Assembly (NCBI RefSeq): GCF_019061185.1
Contig: NZ_JAHQZU010000003.1
Location: 124,001 to 188,000, forward strand
Reading direction: 5' to 3'
DNA: 64,000 bases
Origin: Paracoccus sp. Z118
GTDB taxonomy: Bacteria > Pseudomonadota > Alphaproteobacteria > Rhodobacterales > Rhodobacteraceae
The notes under the pieces are model-generated. The model saw only the letters and a program-made list of their open reading frames with translations. It had not been told where the DNA came from and ran no database searches. Made by a program: the position numbers and the translations under genes. Shown here piece by piece: positions 16,874 to 27,914 of this stretch (positions within the stretch are counted from its first letter, which is position 1; every line of letters starts with the position of its first letter).

Positions 16874-17845
16874 TCAATTCCGGGACGCAGCCTGCGCGGG
16901 CGAGATCCCCAGCCGGGCCATGCGGCGATAGAGCGTGGCGCGGCCGATGCCGAGCGCGCGGGCGGCGGCGGTGACGTTCCCCTCGGCGCGGGCGAGGGCG
17001 CGGATGACGGCGGCCCGCTCGGCCCGGTCGAAGCCGCCGGGCTCCGCGTCGCGCCCCTGCGCCTCGGCCAGAAGGTCGGACAGCGGCCGCGGCTTCAGCG
17101 CGCCGGTCCGGGGCAGGCCGAGCATCCGGCGGGCCGCGCGGGTCGCGCCGATGGCGAGGTCGTCGCGGTCCACGGCGACCAGCGCCTCGACCCCGTCGCC
17201 CGCCATGACGATGCGGGCGCCGGGGAAGGCGGCGCGGAACCAGGCGGCCTCGATGGCGCGGGCGGACTGGCCGACCATCGCCGCGATCAGGGCGTTCATC
17301 GCCTCGGTCGCGTCGGCGCGGGCGCTGGAGACGTCGAGCGCCGCGATGATCTGCCCGTCGGGGCCGTGGATCGGCGCGTCGATGCAGCTCATGCCCGTGT
17401 TGGCCGACAGGAAATGCTGGTCGCGGTGGATGATGACCCCGCGCCCTTCGGCAAGACAGGTGCCGACGCCGTTGGTGCCCTGCGCGGCCTCGGACCAGTC
17501 GGCGCCGGGCGCGAGCGCCCAACCGTCGAAGACCCCTGCATCAGCCGCCGAGGCGCGGCGGTCCAGCAGGATGCCGTCCGCATCCGTCAGCAGGACCGCG
17601 CAGCCCGAGCCGCTGACAAGGCGGTAAAGCTCGTCCACCGGTTTTGCGGCGACGGTCAGGAAATGCCCCATCGCCTCGCGCCGCGCGGCGAGTTCCGGCC
17701 CGGTCAGGCGGCAGTCGCGGACCCCTGCGGCGGGATCGAGCCCGTGCCGCAGCGCCGAGCGCCGCCAGCTTGCCGTCAGCGGCGACAGGTCGTTGGACGC
17801 GTGGGTCCGCTCGATCACGCGGTCGGCGTGATGGCGTGTCTCCAT
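16874..17845 (-). CDS. AcoR-like transcriptional regulator (GAF + Fis-type HTH, no AAA+ domain)
   Basis: This 323-residue protein has an N-terminal region like that of AcoR ([13 protein letters not shown]), a GAF sensory domain (about 65-200, with [19 protein letters not shown] and the [21 protein letters not shown] block) and a C-terminal Fis-type helix-turn-helix ([23 protein letters not shown]). The sigma-54 AAA+ ATPase domain and its GAFTGA motif, normally between these, are missing, so it cannot drive sigma-54 promoters in the usual way. Short forms of this kind are known in alphaproteobacteria. It likely senses an aldehyde, alcohol or acetoin-type signal and controls the downstream dehydrogenase. 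Confidence 0.85.
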   Translation of the reverse strand: METRHHADRVIERTHASNDLSPLTASWRRSALRHGLDPAAGVRDCRLTGPELAARREAMGHFLTVAAKPVDELYRLVSGSGCAVLLTDADGILLDRRASAADAGVFDGWALAPGADWSEAAQGTNGVGTCLAEGRGVIIHRDQHFLSANTGMSCIDAPIHGPDGQIIAALDVSSARADATEAMNALIAAMVGQSARAIEAAWFRAAFPGARIVMAGDGVEALVAVDRDDLAIGATRAARRMLGLPRTGALKPRPLSDLLAEAQGRDAEPGGFDRAERAAVIRALARAEGNVTAAARALGIGRATLYRRMARLGISPAQAASRN

Positions 17846-17944
17846 GATTCGGCCTCTCCCTGCGTCCGACTATAGGGGCGGGGCGGGGGTGCGTGTCATG
17901 CAAAATGTCCTCGGGGCGCCCCCGTCCGGTCAGGGTCCGGGGCT

Positions 17945-17972
17945 TTGACACGCGGGCGCAACGGTTTAAGAG
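17945..17972 (+). promoter_or_regulatory. Possible sigma-70 promoter of the mla operon
   Basis: A perfect -35 hexamer TTGACA is at 17945-17950. A weak -10 (TAAGAG) follows after 16 bases. If real, transcription would begin near 17979, which would favour ATG 17988 rather than 17973 as the MlaE start. Confidence 0.35.
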
Positions 17973-19076
17973 ATGCGGGGCACAGGAATGGACAGGACCT
18001 TGCCCGGCGCCCAGCCCCCCGCATCTGATGAAAGCGTCGCGATTGCCGGGGATCTCACGATCCGGCAGTTGGGCGCGCTGCCGGACCGGGCGCGGCAGGC
18101 GCGGCGGCTGGATCTGTCGCGGCTCGGGCGGCTGGACACCGCCGGGGCGTGGTTCCTCGCAGGGCGTGAAGGCGATGGCGTCCGGCTCGAGGCTGTCTCG
18201 CCCGAGCACCGGGGGCTGATCGACCTCGTCGCTGCGCGGGTGCCCGAGCCGAAGGCCCCCCCGCCCGAACCGCCCGGCATCATCCGGCTGCTCTCCGCGC
18301 TCGGGCTCTGGACGGTGAAGATCCTGCGGCAGTCGCGCGAGCTTCTGGGCTATCTGGGGCGCTTCCTTGTCGCGCTTGGACGCAGCCTGCGGCACCCGTC
18401 CAGCTTTCCGCTGACCGCGCTGGTCCACCACGCGCAGGAAACCGGCATGAAGGCGGTGCCGATCGCCGCGCTGATGGCGTTCCTGATCGCGGTGGTGATC
18501 GCCTTTCAGGGCGCGACGCTGCTGACCCAGTTCGGGGCGGAAATCTATGTCGTGGACCTGATCGCCATTTCCATCCTGCGCGAACTCGGCGTCCTGCTGA
18601 CGGCGATCATCGTCGCGGGACGCACGGCCTCGGCGCTGACCGCCTCGATCGGGTCGATGAAGATGCGCGAGGAGATCGACGCCATGCGCACGCTCGGCAT
18701 CGACCCGGAGCGGGCGCTGTTCGTGCCGCGCATCCTCGCGCTTGTGATCACGCTGCCGATCCTCACGCTGATCGCCGATCTTTCCGGGATCATCGGCGGG
18801 GCGGCGATGGCGTGGATCACGCTGGGCATCTCGCCCCCGCTGTTCCTGAGCCGGATGATCGAGGAGACCGGCATCTGGCACGCCTTCGTCGGACTGGTGA
18901 AGGCGCCGGTCTTCGCCGTCATCATCGGCGTCATCGGCTGCCATGCGGGGATGAGCGTCGGCAAGGACGCCGAGTCGCTGGGGCGCATGACCTCGGAAGC
19001 CGTGGTGCAGGCGATCTTCATGGTGATCCTGACCGACGCGCTGTTCTCGATCTTCTTCGCGCAGGTGGGGATATGA
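17973..19076 (+). CDS. mlaE: MlaE-type lipid ABC transporter permease with N-terminal STAS-like domain
   Basis: The protein has up to 367 residues. The first ~95 form a STAS-like domain (LDLSRLGRLDTAGAWFL). The remainder is the MlaE permease, with several membrane spans and the conserved blocks LRELGVLLTAIIVAGRTASALTASIGSMKMREEIDAMRTLGI (EIDA core) and FGVIIG-like hydrophobic helices. With MlaF and MlaD it forms an inner-membrane complex that moves phospholipids between membranes and keeps the outer membrane asymmetric. In E. coli the STAS protein MlaB is separate; here it is fused, as in many alphaproteobacteria. The stop overlaps the mlaF start (ATGA). ATG 17988 is an alternative start. Confidence 0.9.
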   Translation: MRGTGMDRTLPGAQPPASDESVAIAGDLTIRQLGALPDRARQARRLDLSRLGRLDTAGAWFLAGREGDGVRLEAVSPEHRGLIDLVAARVPEPKAPPPEPPGIIRLLSALGLWTVKILRQSRELLGYLGRFLVALGRSLRHPSSFPLTALVHHAQETGMKAVPIAALMAFLIAVVIAFQGATLLTQFGAEIYVVDLIAISILRELGVLLTAIIVAGRTASALTASIGSMKMREEIDAMRTLGIDPERALFVPRILALVITLPILTLIADLSGIIGGAAMAWITLGISPPLFLSRMIEETGIWHAFVGLVKAPVFAVIIGVIGCHAGMSVGKDAESLGRMTSEAVVQAIFMVILTDALFSIFFAQVGI

Positions 19077-19846
19077 CGGACAACGTCATCGAGGTGCGCG
19101 GGCTGGTCACGCGCTTCGGATCGAACGTCATCCATGACGGCTTGGATCTGGACCTGCGCCGGGGCGAGATCCTGGGCGTCGTCGGCGGGTCCGGCACCGG
19201 CAAGTCGGTGCTGCTGCGCACCATCGTCGGGCTGATCCGCCCGGCCGAGGGTCACATCCGGGTGCTGGGCGTCGATGTCGGCGATGCGGGCGAGGCCGAA
19301 CGCCGCGCACTGGAGCAGCGATGGGGCGTCATGTTTCAGGATGGCGCGCTGTTCTCCGCCCTGACGGTGCGCGAGAACGTGCAGGTGCCGATGCGCGCAC
19401 TGCGGCTGGATCAGGCGGTGATGGACGGCCTCGCCGACCTCAAGATCGCCATGTCTGGCCTGCCCTGGGACGCGGGCGACAAGTATCCGGCGGAACTGTC
19501 GGGCGGGATGCGCAAGCGGGCCGGCATCGCCCGCGCCCTCGCGCTGGACCCCGAGATCGTCTTCCTGGACGAGCCCACCGCCGGGCTGGACCCGATCGGC
19601 GCCGATGCGTTCGACCGGCTGATCGTGGAACTGCGCGACGCGCTCGGCCTGTCGGTCTTTCTCGTCACGCATGATCTGGATACGCTCAACGCCTGCTGCG
19701 ACCGGGTCGCGGTGCTGGCGGAAAAGCACGTGCTCGCCACCGGCACCATCGAGGAACTGACCCGGTTGGATCACCCCTGGGTGCATGATTATTTCAACGG
19801 ACCGCGCGCCCATGCCGCGATGGCCGCAGACCGCAGGCAAGGATAG
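19073..19846 (+). CDS. mlaF: MlaF-type ABC transporter ATPase
   Basis: This 257-residue ABC ATPase contains Walker A GGSGTGKS (38-45), the Q-loop near MFQDGALFSALTV, the signature LSGGMRKRAGIARAL, Walker B IVFLDEPTAGLD and the switch His in LVTHDLDT. The methionine/arginine-rich signature (SGGMRKR) is typical of the MlaF family. It powers lipid movement through MlaE. ATG 19073 overlaps the mlaE stop, and mlaD begins three bases after its own stop, so the three genes are one transcription unit. Confidence 0.92.
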   Translation: MTDNVIEVRGLVTRFGSNVIHDGLDLDLRRGEILGVVGGSGTGKSVLLRTIVGLIRPAEGHIRVLGVDVGDAGEAERRALEQRWGVMFQDGALFSALTVRENVQVPMRALRLDQAVMDGLADLKIAMSGLPWDAGDKYPAELSGGMRKRAGIARALALDPEIVFLDEPTAGLDPIGADAFDRLIVELRDALGLSVFLVTHDLDTLNACCDRVAVLAEKHVLATGTIEELTRLDHPWVHDYFNGPRAHAAMAADRRQG

Positions 19847-19849
19847 CGA

Positions 19850-21094
19850 ATGGAAACGCGGGCCAATTACGTTCTCGTCGGCGTCTTCACGGTGGCCGGT
19901 TTCCTCGGGATCCTCGGCTTCCTGCTGTGGTTCGCCGATTACCGGGTGGACCGGACCTTCGCCTATTACGACGTGTATTTCGCGGAAGTCTCGGGCGTCG
20001 GGATCGGCGCCGATGTGCGTTTCGCGGGGCTCAAGGTCGGGCAGGTGGTGGACATGCGGATCGCCCCCGAACAGGGCGGCGTGCGGGTCAGGTTGGAGGT
20101 TTCGGCGGGCACCCCGGTCAAGACCGACTCCACCGCGTCGATCGAGCCGCAGGGCGTGACGGGCCTGTCCTTCGTCGGCATCACGGCGGGTAGCCCCGCG
20201 GCCGAGCTGCTTCTGGACGCGGATGGCGGGATTCCGGTGATCCGCCCCGGCCAGTCGGTCCTTCAGACGCTCGGCGCGCAGGGGCCGGAGATCATCGAGA
20301 ACCTGAACACCGTCACCGTTCAGTTGACCGAGCTATTGGGCAACGAGAACCAGCAGCGGGTGCACCGGATACTGGAAAACCTCGAACGCTCATCGTCAAA
20401 TCTGGACCAGATGATGGCGGATGTGTCCACGGCCACCCAGACCATCGCGGACGTGGCCGGGCAGGTGGCGGAGTTCGGCGGCAGCGTCGAGGGGCTGTCG
20501 CAGGCCGCGCAGATGACGCTTGCCAATGCCGATGTGACTTTGGACAAGTTCACCGAGACGGCGACGCGCGCCGACGAGGCGCTGCAATCGGGCACGGCGG
20601 CGCTGGACGAGTTCCGGGGCTATATCTCAGGCGGGCTGGTCGAAGCGACCGCCTCGATCGGCGAGACCGCCGAAAGGGTGACGGTGCTGGCGGACCGCGC
20701 GGGCGGGACGCTCGACGGCGTGGACCGGGCGATCGAGACGGGGCAGCGCGCGCTGACCGCCGCCGAAAGCGCGTTTCAGGGCGCCGACCGGGCGATCAAC
20801 GAGGAGCTCGGGCCGGTCGTCACCGACCTGCGCGATGCGTTGCAGGGCGTGACCGATGTTGCGGCCGGGCTGCGGACCGATCTTCCGGCGATCATGGCGC
20901 GGATCGAAGCCGCCGCGGAATCCGGCCGCGTCGCCTTCGCCCAGCTTGCCGCGCTGGCAAGCGAGACCCGCGCGCCGGTGGCCCAGTTCGCCTCATCGGG
21001 CCTCGTCGATATCTCCCGCGCGGCCCGCGCGGTGTCCGAGGCGGCCCGGTCCATCGATCAGGCGGTGACGGTGCTGCAACGGCGGTTGAGATAA
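19850..21094 (+). CDS. mlaD: MlaD-type MCE-domain lipid-binding protein
   Basis: This 414-residue protein has one N-terminal membrane anchor (about 8-30), an MCE domain (about 38-120, with AEVSGVGIGADVRFAGLKVGQV and IEPQGVTGLSFVGIT), and a long alpha-helical C-terminal part (about 150-410) with heptad-like spacing. MCE domains form rings that carry lipids across the periplasm. The helical tail is much longer than in E. coli MlaD and more like the tube-forming MCE proteins. No lipoprotein subunit gene follows; the operon ends at the terminator at 21130. Confidence 0.88.
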   Translation: METRANYVLVGVFTVAGFLGILGFLLWFADYRVDRTFAYYDVYFAEVSGVGIGADVRFAGLKVGQVVDMRIAPEQGGVRVRLEVSAGTPVKTDSTASIEPQGVTGLSFVGITAGSPAAELLLDADGGIPVIRPGQSVLQTLGAQGPEIIENLNTVTVQLTELLGNENQQRVHRILENLERSSSNLDQMMADVSTATQTIADVAGQVAEFGGSVEGLSQAAQMTLANADVTLDKFTETATRADEALQSGTAALDEFRGYISGGLVEATASIGETAERVTVLADRAGGTLDGVDRAIETGQRALTAAESAFQGADRAINEELGPVVTDLRDALQGVTDVAAGLRTDLPAIMARIEAAAESGRVAFAQLAALASETRAPVAQFASSGLVDISRAARAVSEAARSIDQAVTVLQRRLR

Positions 21095-21129
21095 CCCGCC
21101 CGGATCGGACAACCCCCGCGGAAAAGAAG

Positions 21130-21153
21130 AAAGGCGCCGCGGCGGGCGCCTTT
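21130..21153. terminator. Bidirectional terminator between mlaD and the sugar-binding protein gene
   Basis: The nine-base perfect inverted repeat AAAGGCGCC / GGCGCCTTT has a six-base loop. It lies between the convergent stops at 21094 and 21171, with A and T ends that serve both directions. Confidence 0.8.
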
Positions 21154-21170
21154 CCAGAGCGTGAAGTTCC

Positions 21171-22133
21171 TCAGAACGGGCTGTCGGGGAAGTAGAACTG
21201 CTCGGCGTTTTCCGGCGTGATCAGCTGGCTGCCGATGATGTAGCGGCCGGCCATCGGCGCGTTCGACACGAAGTTCAGCGCGGTCATCTCGATGGCCGAG
21301 GAAATCAGTGCCGGCGGGTAGGTCACGTTCACCGGAAGCTGCGGATCGCCGTCCATGATGCGCTTGACGATATCCTTCATGCCCGCGCCGCCGACGACGA
21401 TCATCTGATCCTCGCGGCCCGCCTGGGCGATGGCTTCCAGCACGCCCACGGCCATGTCGTCGTCGGCCGCCCAGACGGCGTCGATCTCGGGGTATTTGGC
21501 CAGATAGTCCTGCATCACGTTGAAGGCGTCGTCGCGGTTCCAGTTGCCGTGCTGCATGTCGAGGATTTCCTTGTCGGACCCCTCCAGCGCGGCCTGAAAC
21601 GCCTCGACCCGCTCGTTGTCCAGCGTCGTGGGAATGCCGCGCAGCACGACGATCTTGGCGTCCGCATCGAGGTTGTCGCGGAAATACTCGCCCGCCACCC
21701 GGCCGAAGGCGGTGTTGTCGCCGGCGACATACAGATCCTCGATCCCTTCCTCGGACAGGCCCCGGTCAACGACGGTGACGAACTTGCCGGCAGCCTTCAC
21801 CTGCTTGACCGGATCGGTCAGCGGCTCGGATTCGAAGGGCAGCACGACCAGCCCGTCAATGTTGCGGGTCGCCATCATGTCCTCGATGTCGGACACCTGC
21901 TTGGCGGCATCGCCCGCCGTCGCCAGCACAAACTCGACATTGGGATAGACCCCGCCCAGCCGCTCGATGGTGTCCTGCGCATGCCAGTTCAGCCCGCCCA
22001 TGAAGCCGTGGGTGGCGGACGGGATCGACACGCCGATCACGACCGGCTCGGCGTCCTGCGCGAAGGCCGCGCCCGAGGCGAGCGACAGCGCGGCGGCCGC
22101 CAGCGGCAGTTTCAGCAGATTGCGACGTTTCAT
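21171..22133 (-). CDS. Sugar ABC transporter periplasmic substrate-binding protein
   Basis: The protein has 320 residues from ATG 22133 and begins with a signal peptide (twin Arg-like MKRRNLLKLPLAAAALS, cleaved after AFA). The mature part is a type I periplasmic binding fold of the RbsB group, with IGVSIPSATHGFMGG, NIDGLVVLPFES, TVVDRGLSE and DAVWAADDDMAVGVLEA. It binds the substrate in the periplasm and delivers it to the permease encoded just upstream. It is the last gene of the five-gene leftward operon. Ligand not identifiable; a polyol or monosaccharide is likely given the two metabolic enzymes in the operon. Confidence 0.9.
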   Translation of the reverse strand: MKRRNLLKLPLAAAALSLASGAAFAQDAEPVVIGVSIPSATHGFMGGLNWHAQDTIERLGGVYPNVEFVLATAGDAAKQVSDIEDMMATRNIDGLVVLPFESEPLTDPVKQVKAAGKFVTVVDRGLSEEGIEDLYVAGDNTAFGRVAGEYFRDNLDADAKIVVLRGIPTTLDNERVEAFQAALEGSDKEILDMQHGNWNRDDAFNVMQDYLAKYPEIDAVWAADDDMAVGVLEAIAQAGREDQMIVVGGAGMKDIVKRIMDGDPQLPVNVTYPPALISSAIEMTALNFVSNAPMAGRYIIGSQLITPENAEQFYFPDSPF

Positions 22134-22153
22134 GTTTCTTTCTTCCTCCCCGA

Positions 22154-23121
22154 TCACCGCTCGTCGGCGGTGCGTTTCTCTCGCTGCAAGACGACAGCGA
22201 GCACGATGATGACGCCCTGTATCGCCCCGTTCAGGTAAGGGCTGACCAGGTCCGTCAGATTCAGGATGTTGTCGATGAGGCTGAGGATCAGCACGCCGAC
22301 CACGGTGCCCCAGACCCGTCCCCGGCCGCCCTTCAGCGCGGTGCCGCCGATGATGACGGCGGCGATCGCCTCCAGTTCCCACAGGACGCCGGTGGAGCCG
22401 GAGGCGCTGCCGAGGCGCGGGACGTAGAGGATCGTCGCCAGCCCGACCAGCGCGCCCAGCAGGGCATAGGTCAGCAGCCGCACGCGTTCGACATCCACCG
22501 CCGAATAGCGGGCCACGCGGTCGTTCGAGCCGATCGCCTCGACATGGCGGCCGAAGCGGGTGTGGCGCATGGTCCATTCGCCGATGACCGCGACGATGGC
22601 GAAGACGATGATCGGCCAGGTGATCCAGCCGATGCCGCCGAAATAGACCGGCCGGTACAGCGCGCGCAGGCCGGAATCGAGGCTCAGCGTCCCCCCATCG
22701 GCGAGCCACGTCACGAGGCTGCGGAAGATCCCCATCGTGCCCAGCGTGACGATGAACGGCTCGATCCGGGCCTTCGTCACCAGCGCGCCGTTGACGGCGC
22801 CCGCCAGCAGCCCGCCCACCAGCGCGACCCCCATGCCCAGAAGGACCGTGCCCCAGTTGACGCCGGTGATCGGCGCCAGCGCGTTCATCGCCATGATGGC
22901 GATCCCGGCAAGGAAGGCGGCCATCGAGCCGACCGACAGGTCCAGTCCGCCCTGGGTGATGACGAAGGTCATGCCGACCGCGATCAGCCCGATGAAGGCC
23001 GAGCGGGCAAGCACGTTCGACAGGTTCGCCGGCGCGAGGAAGGCCGGGTTCAGCAGCGCGCCGAGGATGAACAGCCCGACCAGCGCGATCAGCGGGCCGA
23101 GAAGATGCAGGTCGATGCGCT

Positions 23122-23125
<4 letters not shown>
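22154..23125 (-). CDS. Sugar ABC transporter permease (RbsC-like)
   Basis: This 323-residue, strongly hydrophobic protein has about eight to ten predicted membrane spans. It carries RbsC-family landmarks: GMTFVITQGGLDLSVGSMAAF near the first third and LEAIAAVIIGGTALKGGRGRVWGTVVG as the ATPase-contact loop. It forms the membrane channel of the importer. ATG 23125 overlaps the ATPase stop (ATGA). The binding-protein gene starts 20 bases further on. Confidence 0.92.
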
Positions 23126-24611
<1,486 letters not shown>

Positions 24612-24615
<4 letters not shown>

Positions 24616-25712
24616 GGGCGCACCGGGGTCCATGCGCCGCCGCGGACGGATGAGTCCTGCGCCGCCGCGATGAAGGCCATGCCGGACAGCCCCTCCGCCA
24701 GCCCCGGCAGGCGCGACAGCGGCGCTTCATCGCCCCGGATCACGGCGGCGATGTCGGTGTAGAGATTGGCGAACCCCTCCAGATACCCCTCGGGGTGGCC
24801 GGGCGGGGTGCGGAACGAGGCCGAACGATCCTGCGCCCGCGTCAGGATTCGCGGTGGCTGGCCTTTCGGGGTGAAGAGCAGCCGCTCGGCGTCCTCCAGC
24901 CGCCATTCCAGCGCGCCGTCGGTGCCGAACAGGCGCAGCGACAGCCCGTTTTCGCACCCCATGGCGACCTGGCTGGCCCAGATCCCGCCCCGCGCGCCCG
25001 AGGTATAGCGCAGCGCGGCGCGCACATCATCATCCACCCGCCGGCCCGCGACCATGCTGGACAGATCCGCCGAAATCGCGGTCGGCGTCTGGCCGGTCAC
25101 GAAAGCGGCAAGCTGCCACGCATGGGTGCCGATATCGCCGATGGCCCCCGCGCCCGCCTGCGCCGGATCGGTGCGCCAGTCGGCCTGCTTGCTACGCACG
25201 TCCTCGGCCAGCCAGCCTTGCAGATATTCCGCCTGCACCAGCCGCAGATCGCCGATACCGCCCTCGGCCACGATGGCGCGGGCCTCGCGGATCATCGGCA
25301 GGGCGCAGTAATTGTGGGTGAGGAAGAACCGCGCCGAACTGCGCGCGGCGGCGTCGGCGATCTGCCGCGCCTGCTCCTGCGTCGCGGCCAGCGGCTTGTC
25401 GCAGATGACGTGGATGCCCGCGTCGAGGAAGGCGACCGCCACCGGCGCGTGCAGGTGGTTCGGGGTGACGATGGACACCGCGCGGATGCCGTCCGGGCGC
25501 TCGGCCTCGGCCTGCGCCATCTGCCGGAAATCGCCGTAGCTGCGCTCCAGCCCCAACGCCTGCGCAGAGGCCGCTGCCCGCTCCGCGTCCGAGGACAGCG
25601 CACCGGCGACCAGCCGGAACTGCCCGTCCATCCTTGCGGCGATGCGGTGGACGGCGCCGATGAAGGCGCCCTCGCCGCCGCCGACCATGCCGAGAGGGAT
25701 GGGGGCGCTCAT
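24612..25712 (-). CDS. Gfo/Idh/MocA family NAD(P)-dependent sugar dehydrogenase
   Basis: This 366-residue oxidoreductase has an N-terminal Rossmann fold (GMVGGGEGAFIGAVHR), the family motif CDKPLA with the conserved Lys, and GAIGDIGTHAWQLA, which supplies the active-site Asp/His pair. Family members oxidise hydroxyls of sugars or inositols with NAD(P)+. Starts and stops on both sides overlap by four bases. Together with the isomerase-like gene it suggests oxidation then rearrangement of an imported polyol, for example an inositol-type compound, but the substrate is unproven. Confidence 0.9.
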
Positions 25713-26764
25713 GCCAGCCCCAGCGCGCGGCGGTTGGCCGCCGCGTCGGCCCCTTGCGCGGCGAAGTCGTCGAAGGCGTGCGGGGTCGTGCGGATGATGT
25801 GGCGGCGGACGAACTCGGCCCCCTCGCGCGCGCCGTCCTCGGGGTGCTTCAGGGCGCATTCCCATTCGACCACCGCCCAGCCGGAAAAGTCGTACTGCGC
25901 CAGTTTGGAGAATACCTGCGCAAAATCCACCTGCCCGTCGCCGAGGCTGCGGAAGCGGCCCGCGCGGTCCACCCAGGGCTGATAGCCACCATAGACGCCC
26001 TGCCGCCCGGTCGGCCGGAACTCGGCATCCTTGACGTGGAACATGCGGATGCGGTCGTGGTAGATGTCGATATTCGCCAGATAATCAAGCTGTTGGAGCA
26101 GGTAGTGCGAGGGATCGTAGAGCATGTTCGCGCGCGGATGCTGGTCCACGCGGTCGAGGAACATCTCGAACGTCACGCCGTCATGCAGATCCTCGCCGGG
26201 GTGGATCTCGTAGCAGACATCGACGCCGTTCTCCTCGGCCAGATCCAGCAGGGGCCGCCAGCGGGCGGCGAGCGTGTCGAAGGCGGTCTCCACCAGCCCC
26301 GGCGCGCGCTGCGGCCACGGGTAGAGATAGGGCCAGGCCAGCGCGCCCGAGAACGTCGCCATCGCGTCAAGCCCCAGCAGGCGGCTGGCGCGGATCGTCC
26401 TGGCGACCTGATCGACCGCCCATTCCTGCCGCGCCTTCGGTTTGCCGCGAACCGCCGCCGGGGCAAAGGCGTCAAACGCCGCGTCATAAGCGGGATGCAC
26501 GGCGACCAGCTGGCCTTGCAGATGCGCGGAAAGCTCGGTCACGGAGATGCCGTTCTGCGCGGCGATGCCGAGGAACTCGTCACGGTAGGTCTGCGAATCC
26601 ACCGCCCGGTCCAGATCGAACAGCCGCCTGTCGCCCGAGGGCACCTGCACGCCCTCATAGCCCAGCGAGGCCGCCCAGGCCGTGATCGCGTTCCAGTCGT
26701 CGAACGGCGCGGAGTCCGAGGCGAACTGCGCGAGGAACAGGCCGGGGCCCTTGATGGTCTTCAT
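25709..26764 (-). CDS. TIM-barrel sugar isomerase/epimerase-like protein
   Basis: This 351-residue protein belongs to the AP-endonuclease-2-type TIM barrel superfamily that includes IolE/IolI and xylose isomerase. Likely metal ligands are in VCYEIHPGEDLHD, ANMLYDPSHYLLQQ, MFHVKDAEFRP and VVEWECALKHPEDG. It opens the leftward operon; GGGAGAGGA precedes the ATG. It probably isomerises or dehydrates a sugar or inositol derivative produced by the dehydrogenase next to it. Expression is likely repressed by the divergent LacI protein through the palindrome at 26800. Confidence 0.85.
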   Translation of the reverse strand: MKTIKGPGLFLAQFASDSAPFDDWNAITAWAASLGYEGVQVPSGDRRLFDLDRAVDSQTYRDEFLGIAAQNGISVTELSAHLQGQLVAVHPAYDAAFDAFAPAAVRGKPKARQEWAVDQVARTIRASRLLGLDAMATFSGALAWPYLYPWPQRAPGLVETAFDTLAARWRPLLDLAEENGVDVCYEIHPGEDLHDGVTFEMFLDRVDQHPRANMLYDPSHYLLQQLDYLANIDIYHDRIRMFHVKDAEFRPTGRQGVYGGYQPWVDRAGRFRSLGDGQVDFAQVFSKLAQYDFSGWAVVEWECALKHPEDGAREGAEFVRRHIIRTTPHAFDDFAAQGADAAANRRALGLA

Positions 26765-26799
26765 GCGTGTCCTCTCCCTTCCGGCAGGACAACCGATCC

Positions 26800-26813
26800 T
26801 GCAATCGTTTGCA
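26800..26813. promoter_or_regulatory. Putative LacI-family operator
   Basis: The 14-base near-palindrome TGCAATCGTTTGCA has a central CG, as LacI/GalR-family operators do (12 of 14 positions symmetric). It lies in the divergent region, 36 bases upstream of the isomerase-like start and 66 bases from the LacI gene, where it could control both. Confidence 0.65.
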
Positions 26814-26878
26814 ATACGGAAAATTGCGGAAGCAGTCGGTGGTTGCGCACGGCCCGGCGGCGGGATTAGCGTCGCGCG

Positions 26879-27913
26879 ATGACCGGCGACGCACCCCCCG
26901 ATCCGCTGACCGAAGCGCCCGCCGTCCCGGCGCGGCTGGCCGATGTGGCCCGTCACGCGGGGGTGTCGGTGGCGACGGTCAGCCGCGTGTTGTCGCGGCC
27001 CGAGATGGTGTCAGCCGCCACCCGCGATCTGGTGGGTGCGGCCATTGCGGCGACCGGCTACCGCGTCAACCTCGCCGCCCGCAACCTGCGCAAGCAGCGC
27101 ACCGGGGCCGTGGTGGCGCTGGTGCCCAATCTCGGCAACCCGTTCTTCGCGAAAATCCTCGCCGGGATGGGGGCCGAACTCGGCGCGGCGGGCTATGACC
27201 TGCTGGTCGGCGACACGATGGAGGAGGGGGGGCGGCACCGGGCGCTGGCCCGTTTCCTCGACCCCTCGCGCGCGGACGGGATCATCCTGCTGGACGGGCA
27301 GGTGACGGCGGCCGACTTGGCGGCGCTGCCGGGCGCGCCGCCGGTCATCATGGCTTGCGAATGGATCGAGGGGGCGGACCTGCCGCGCGTGGTGCTGGAC
27401 AATGCCCGCGGCACCGAACTTGCGGTGCGCCACCTGACCGGGCTGGGCCACCGCCGCATCGGCTGGATCGGCGGCCCCGAGGACAACGTGCTGCACCGCG
27501 CCCGCCTGGACGGGATCGCCCGCGCGCTCGGCGGGCTGCCGCCCGGCTATGCCGGAGATTTCTCGCTGGCGGCGGGGGCGGCGGCGGCGCGGCGTTGGCT
27601 GGCCGAGCCCGCCGCCGCCCGCCCGACCGGCATCGTGGCCTTCAGCGACGAGATGGCGGCGGGTTTCATGGGCGAGCTGGCCCGCGCCGGGGTGGCGGTC
27701 CCGGCCGGGGTCTCGATCGTGGGTTTCGACGGCATCGACTGGGCCGCCCATCTGCCCACCCCGCTGACCACCATCCACCAACCCAAGCGCGAGCTTGGAC
27801 GCCGCGCGGCCCGGTTCCTCGTGGACCGCATCGCCGGCCGGCCGATCCCAAAACTGACGGTGCTGGAGCCTGAACTGGTCGTGCGGGGCTCGACGGGTCC
27901 GGCAGCGGGGTAG
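26879..27913 (+). CDS. LacI-family transcriptional repressor
   Basis: This 344-residue regulator has an N-terminal helix-turn-helix and hinge (RLADVARHAGVSVATVSRVLSRP, about 19-42) followed by a periplasmic-binding-protein-like ligand domain (VALVPNLGNPFFAKILAGM, HLTGLGHRRIGWIGGPE, VSIVGFDGIDWAAHLPTPLTTI). It is divergent from the sugar operon and probably represses it until the imported sugar or a product binds. No strong ribosome site precedes the ATG. A decayed copy of its last ~100 bases lies immediately downstream. Confidence 0.93.
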   Translation: MTGDAPPDPLTEAPAVPARLADVARHAGVSVATVSRVLSRPEMVSAATRDLVGAAIAATGYRVNLAARNLRKQRTGAVVALVPNLGNPFFAKILAGMGAELGAAGYDLLVGDTMEEGGRHRALARFLDPSRADGIILLDGQVTAADLAALPGAPPVIMACEWIEGADLPRVVLDNARGTELAVRHLTGLGHRRIGWIGGPEDNVLHRARLDGIARALGGLPPGYAGDFSLAAGAAAARRWLAEPAAARPTGIVAFSDEMAAGFMGELARAGVAVPAGVSIVGFDGIDWAAHLPTPLTTIHQPKRELGRRAARFLVDRIAGRPIPKLTVLEPELVVRGSTGPAAG

Positions 27914-27914
27914 G

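Noticed and set aside
13797-16931. A rightward open frame of over 1,000 codons
   Set aside because: It runs antisense to the HEAT-repeat and aldehyde dehydrogenase genes. Its Arg/Gly/Ala-rich composition is a mirror effect of high-GC coding on the other strand.
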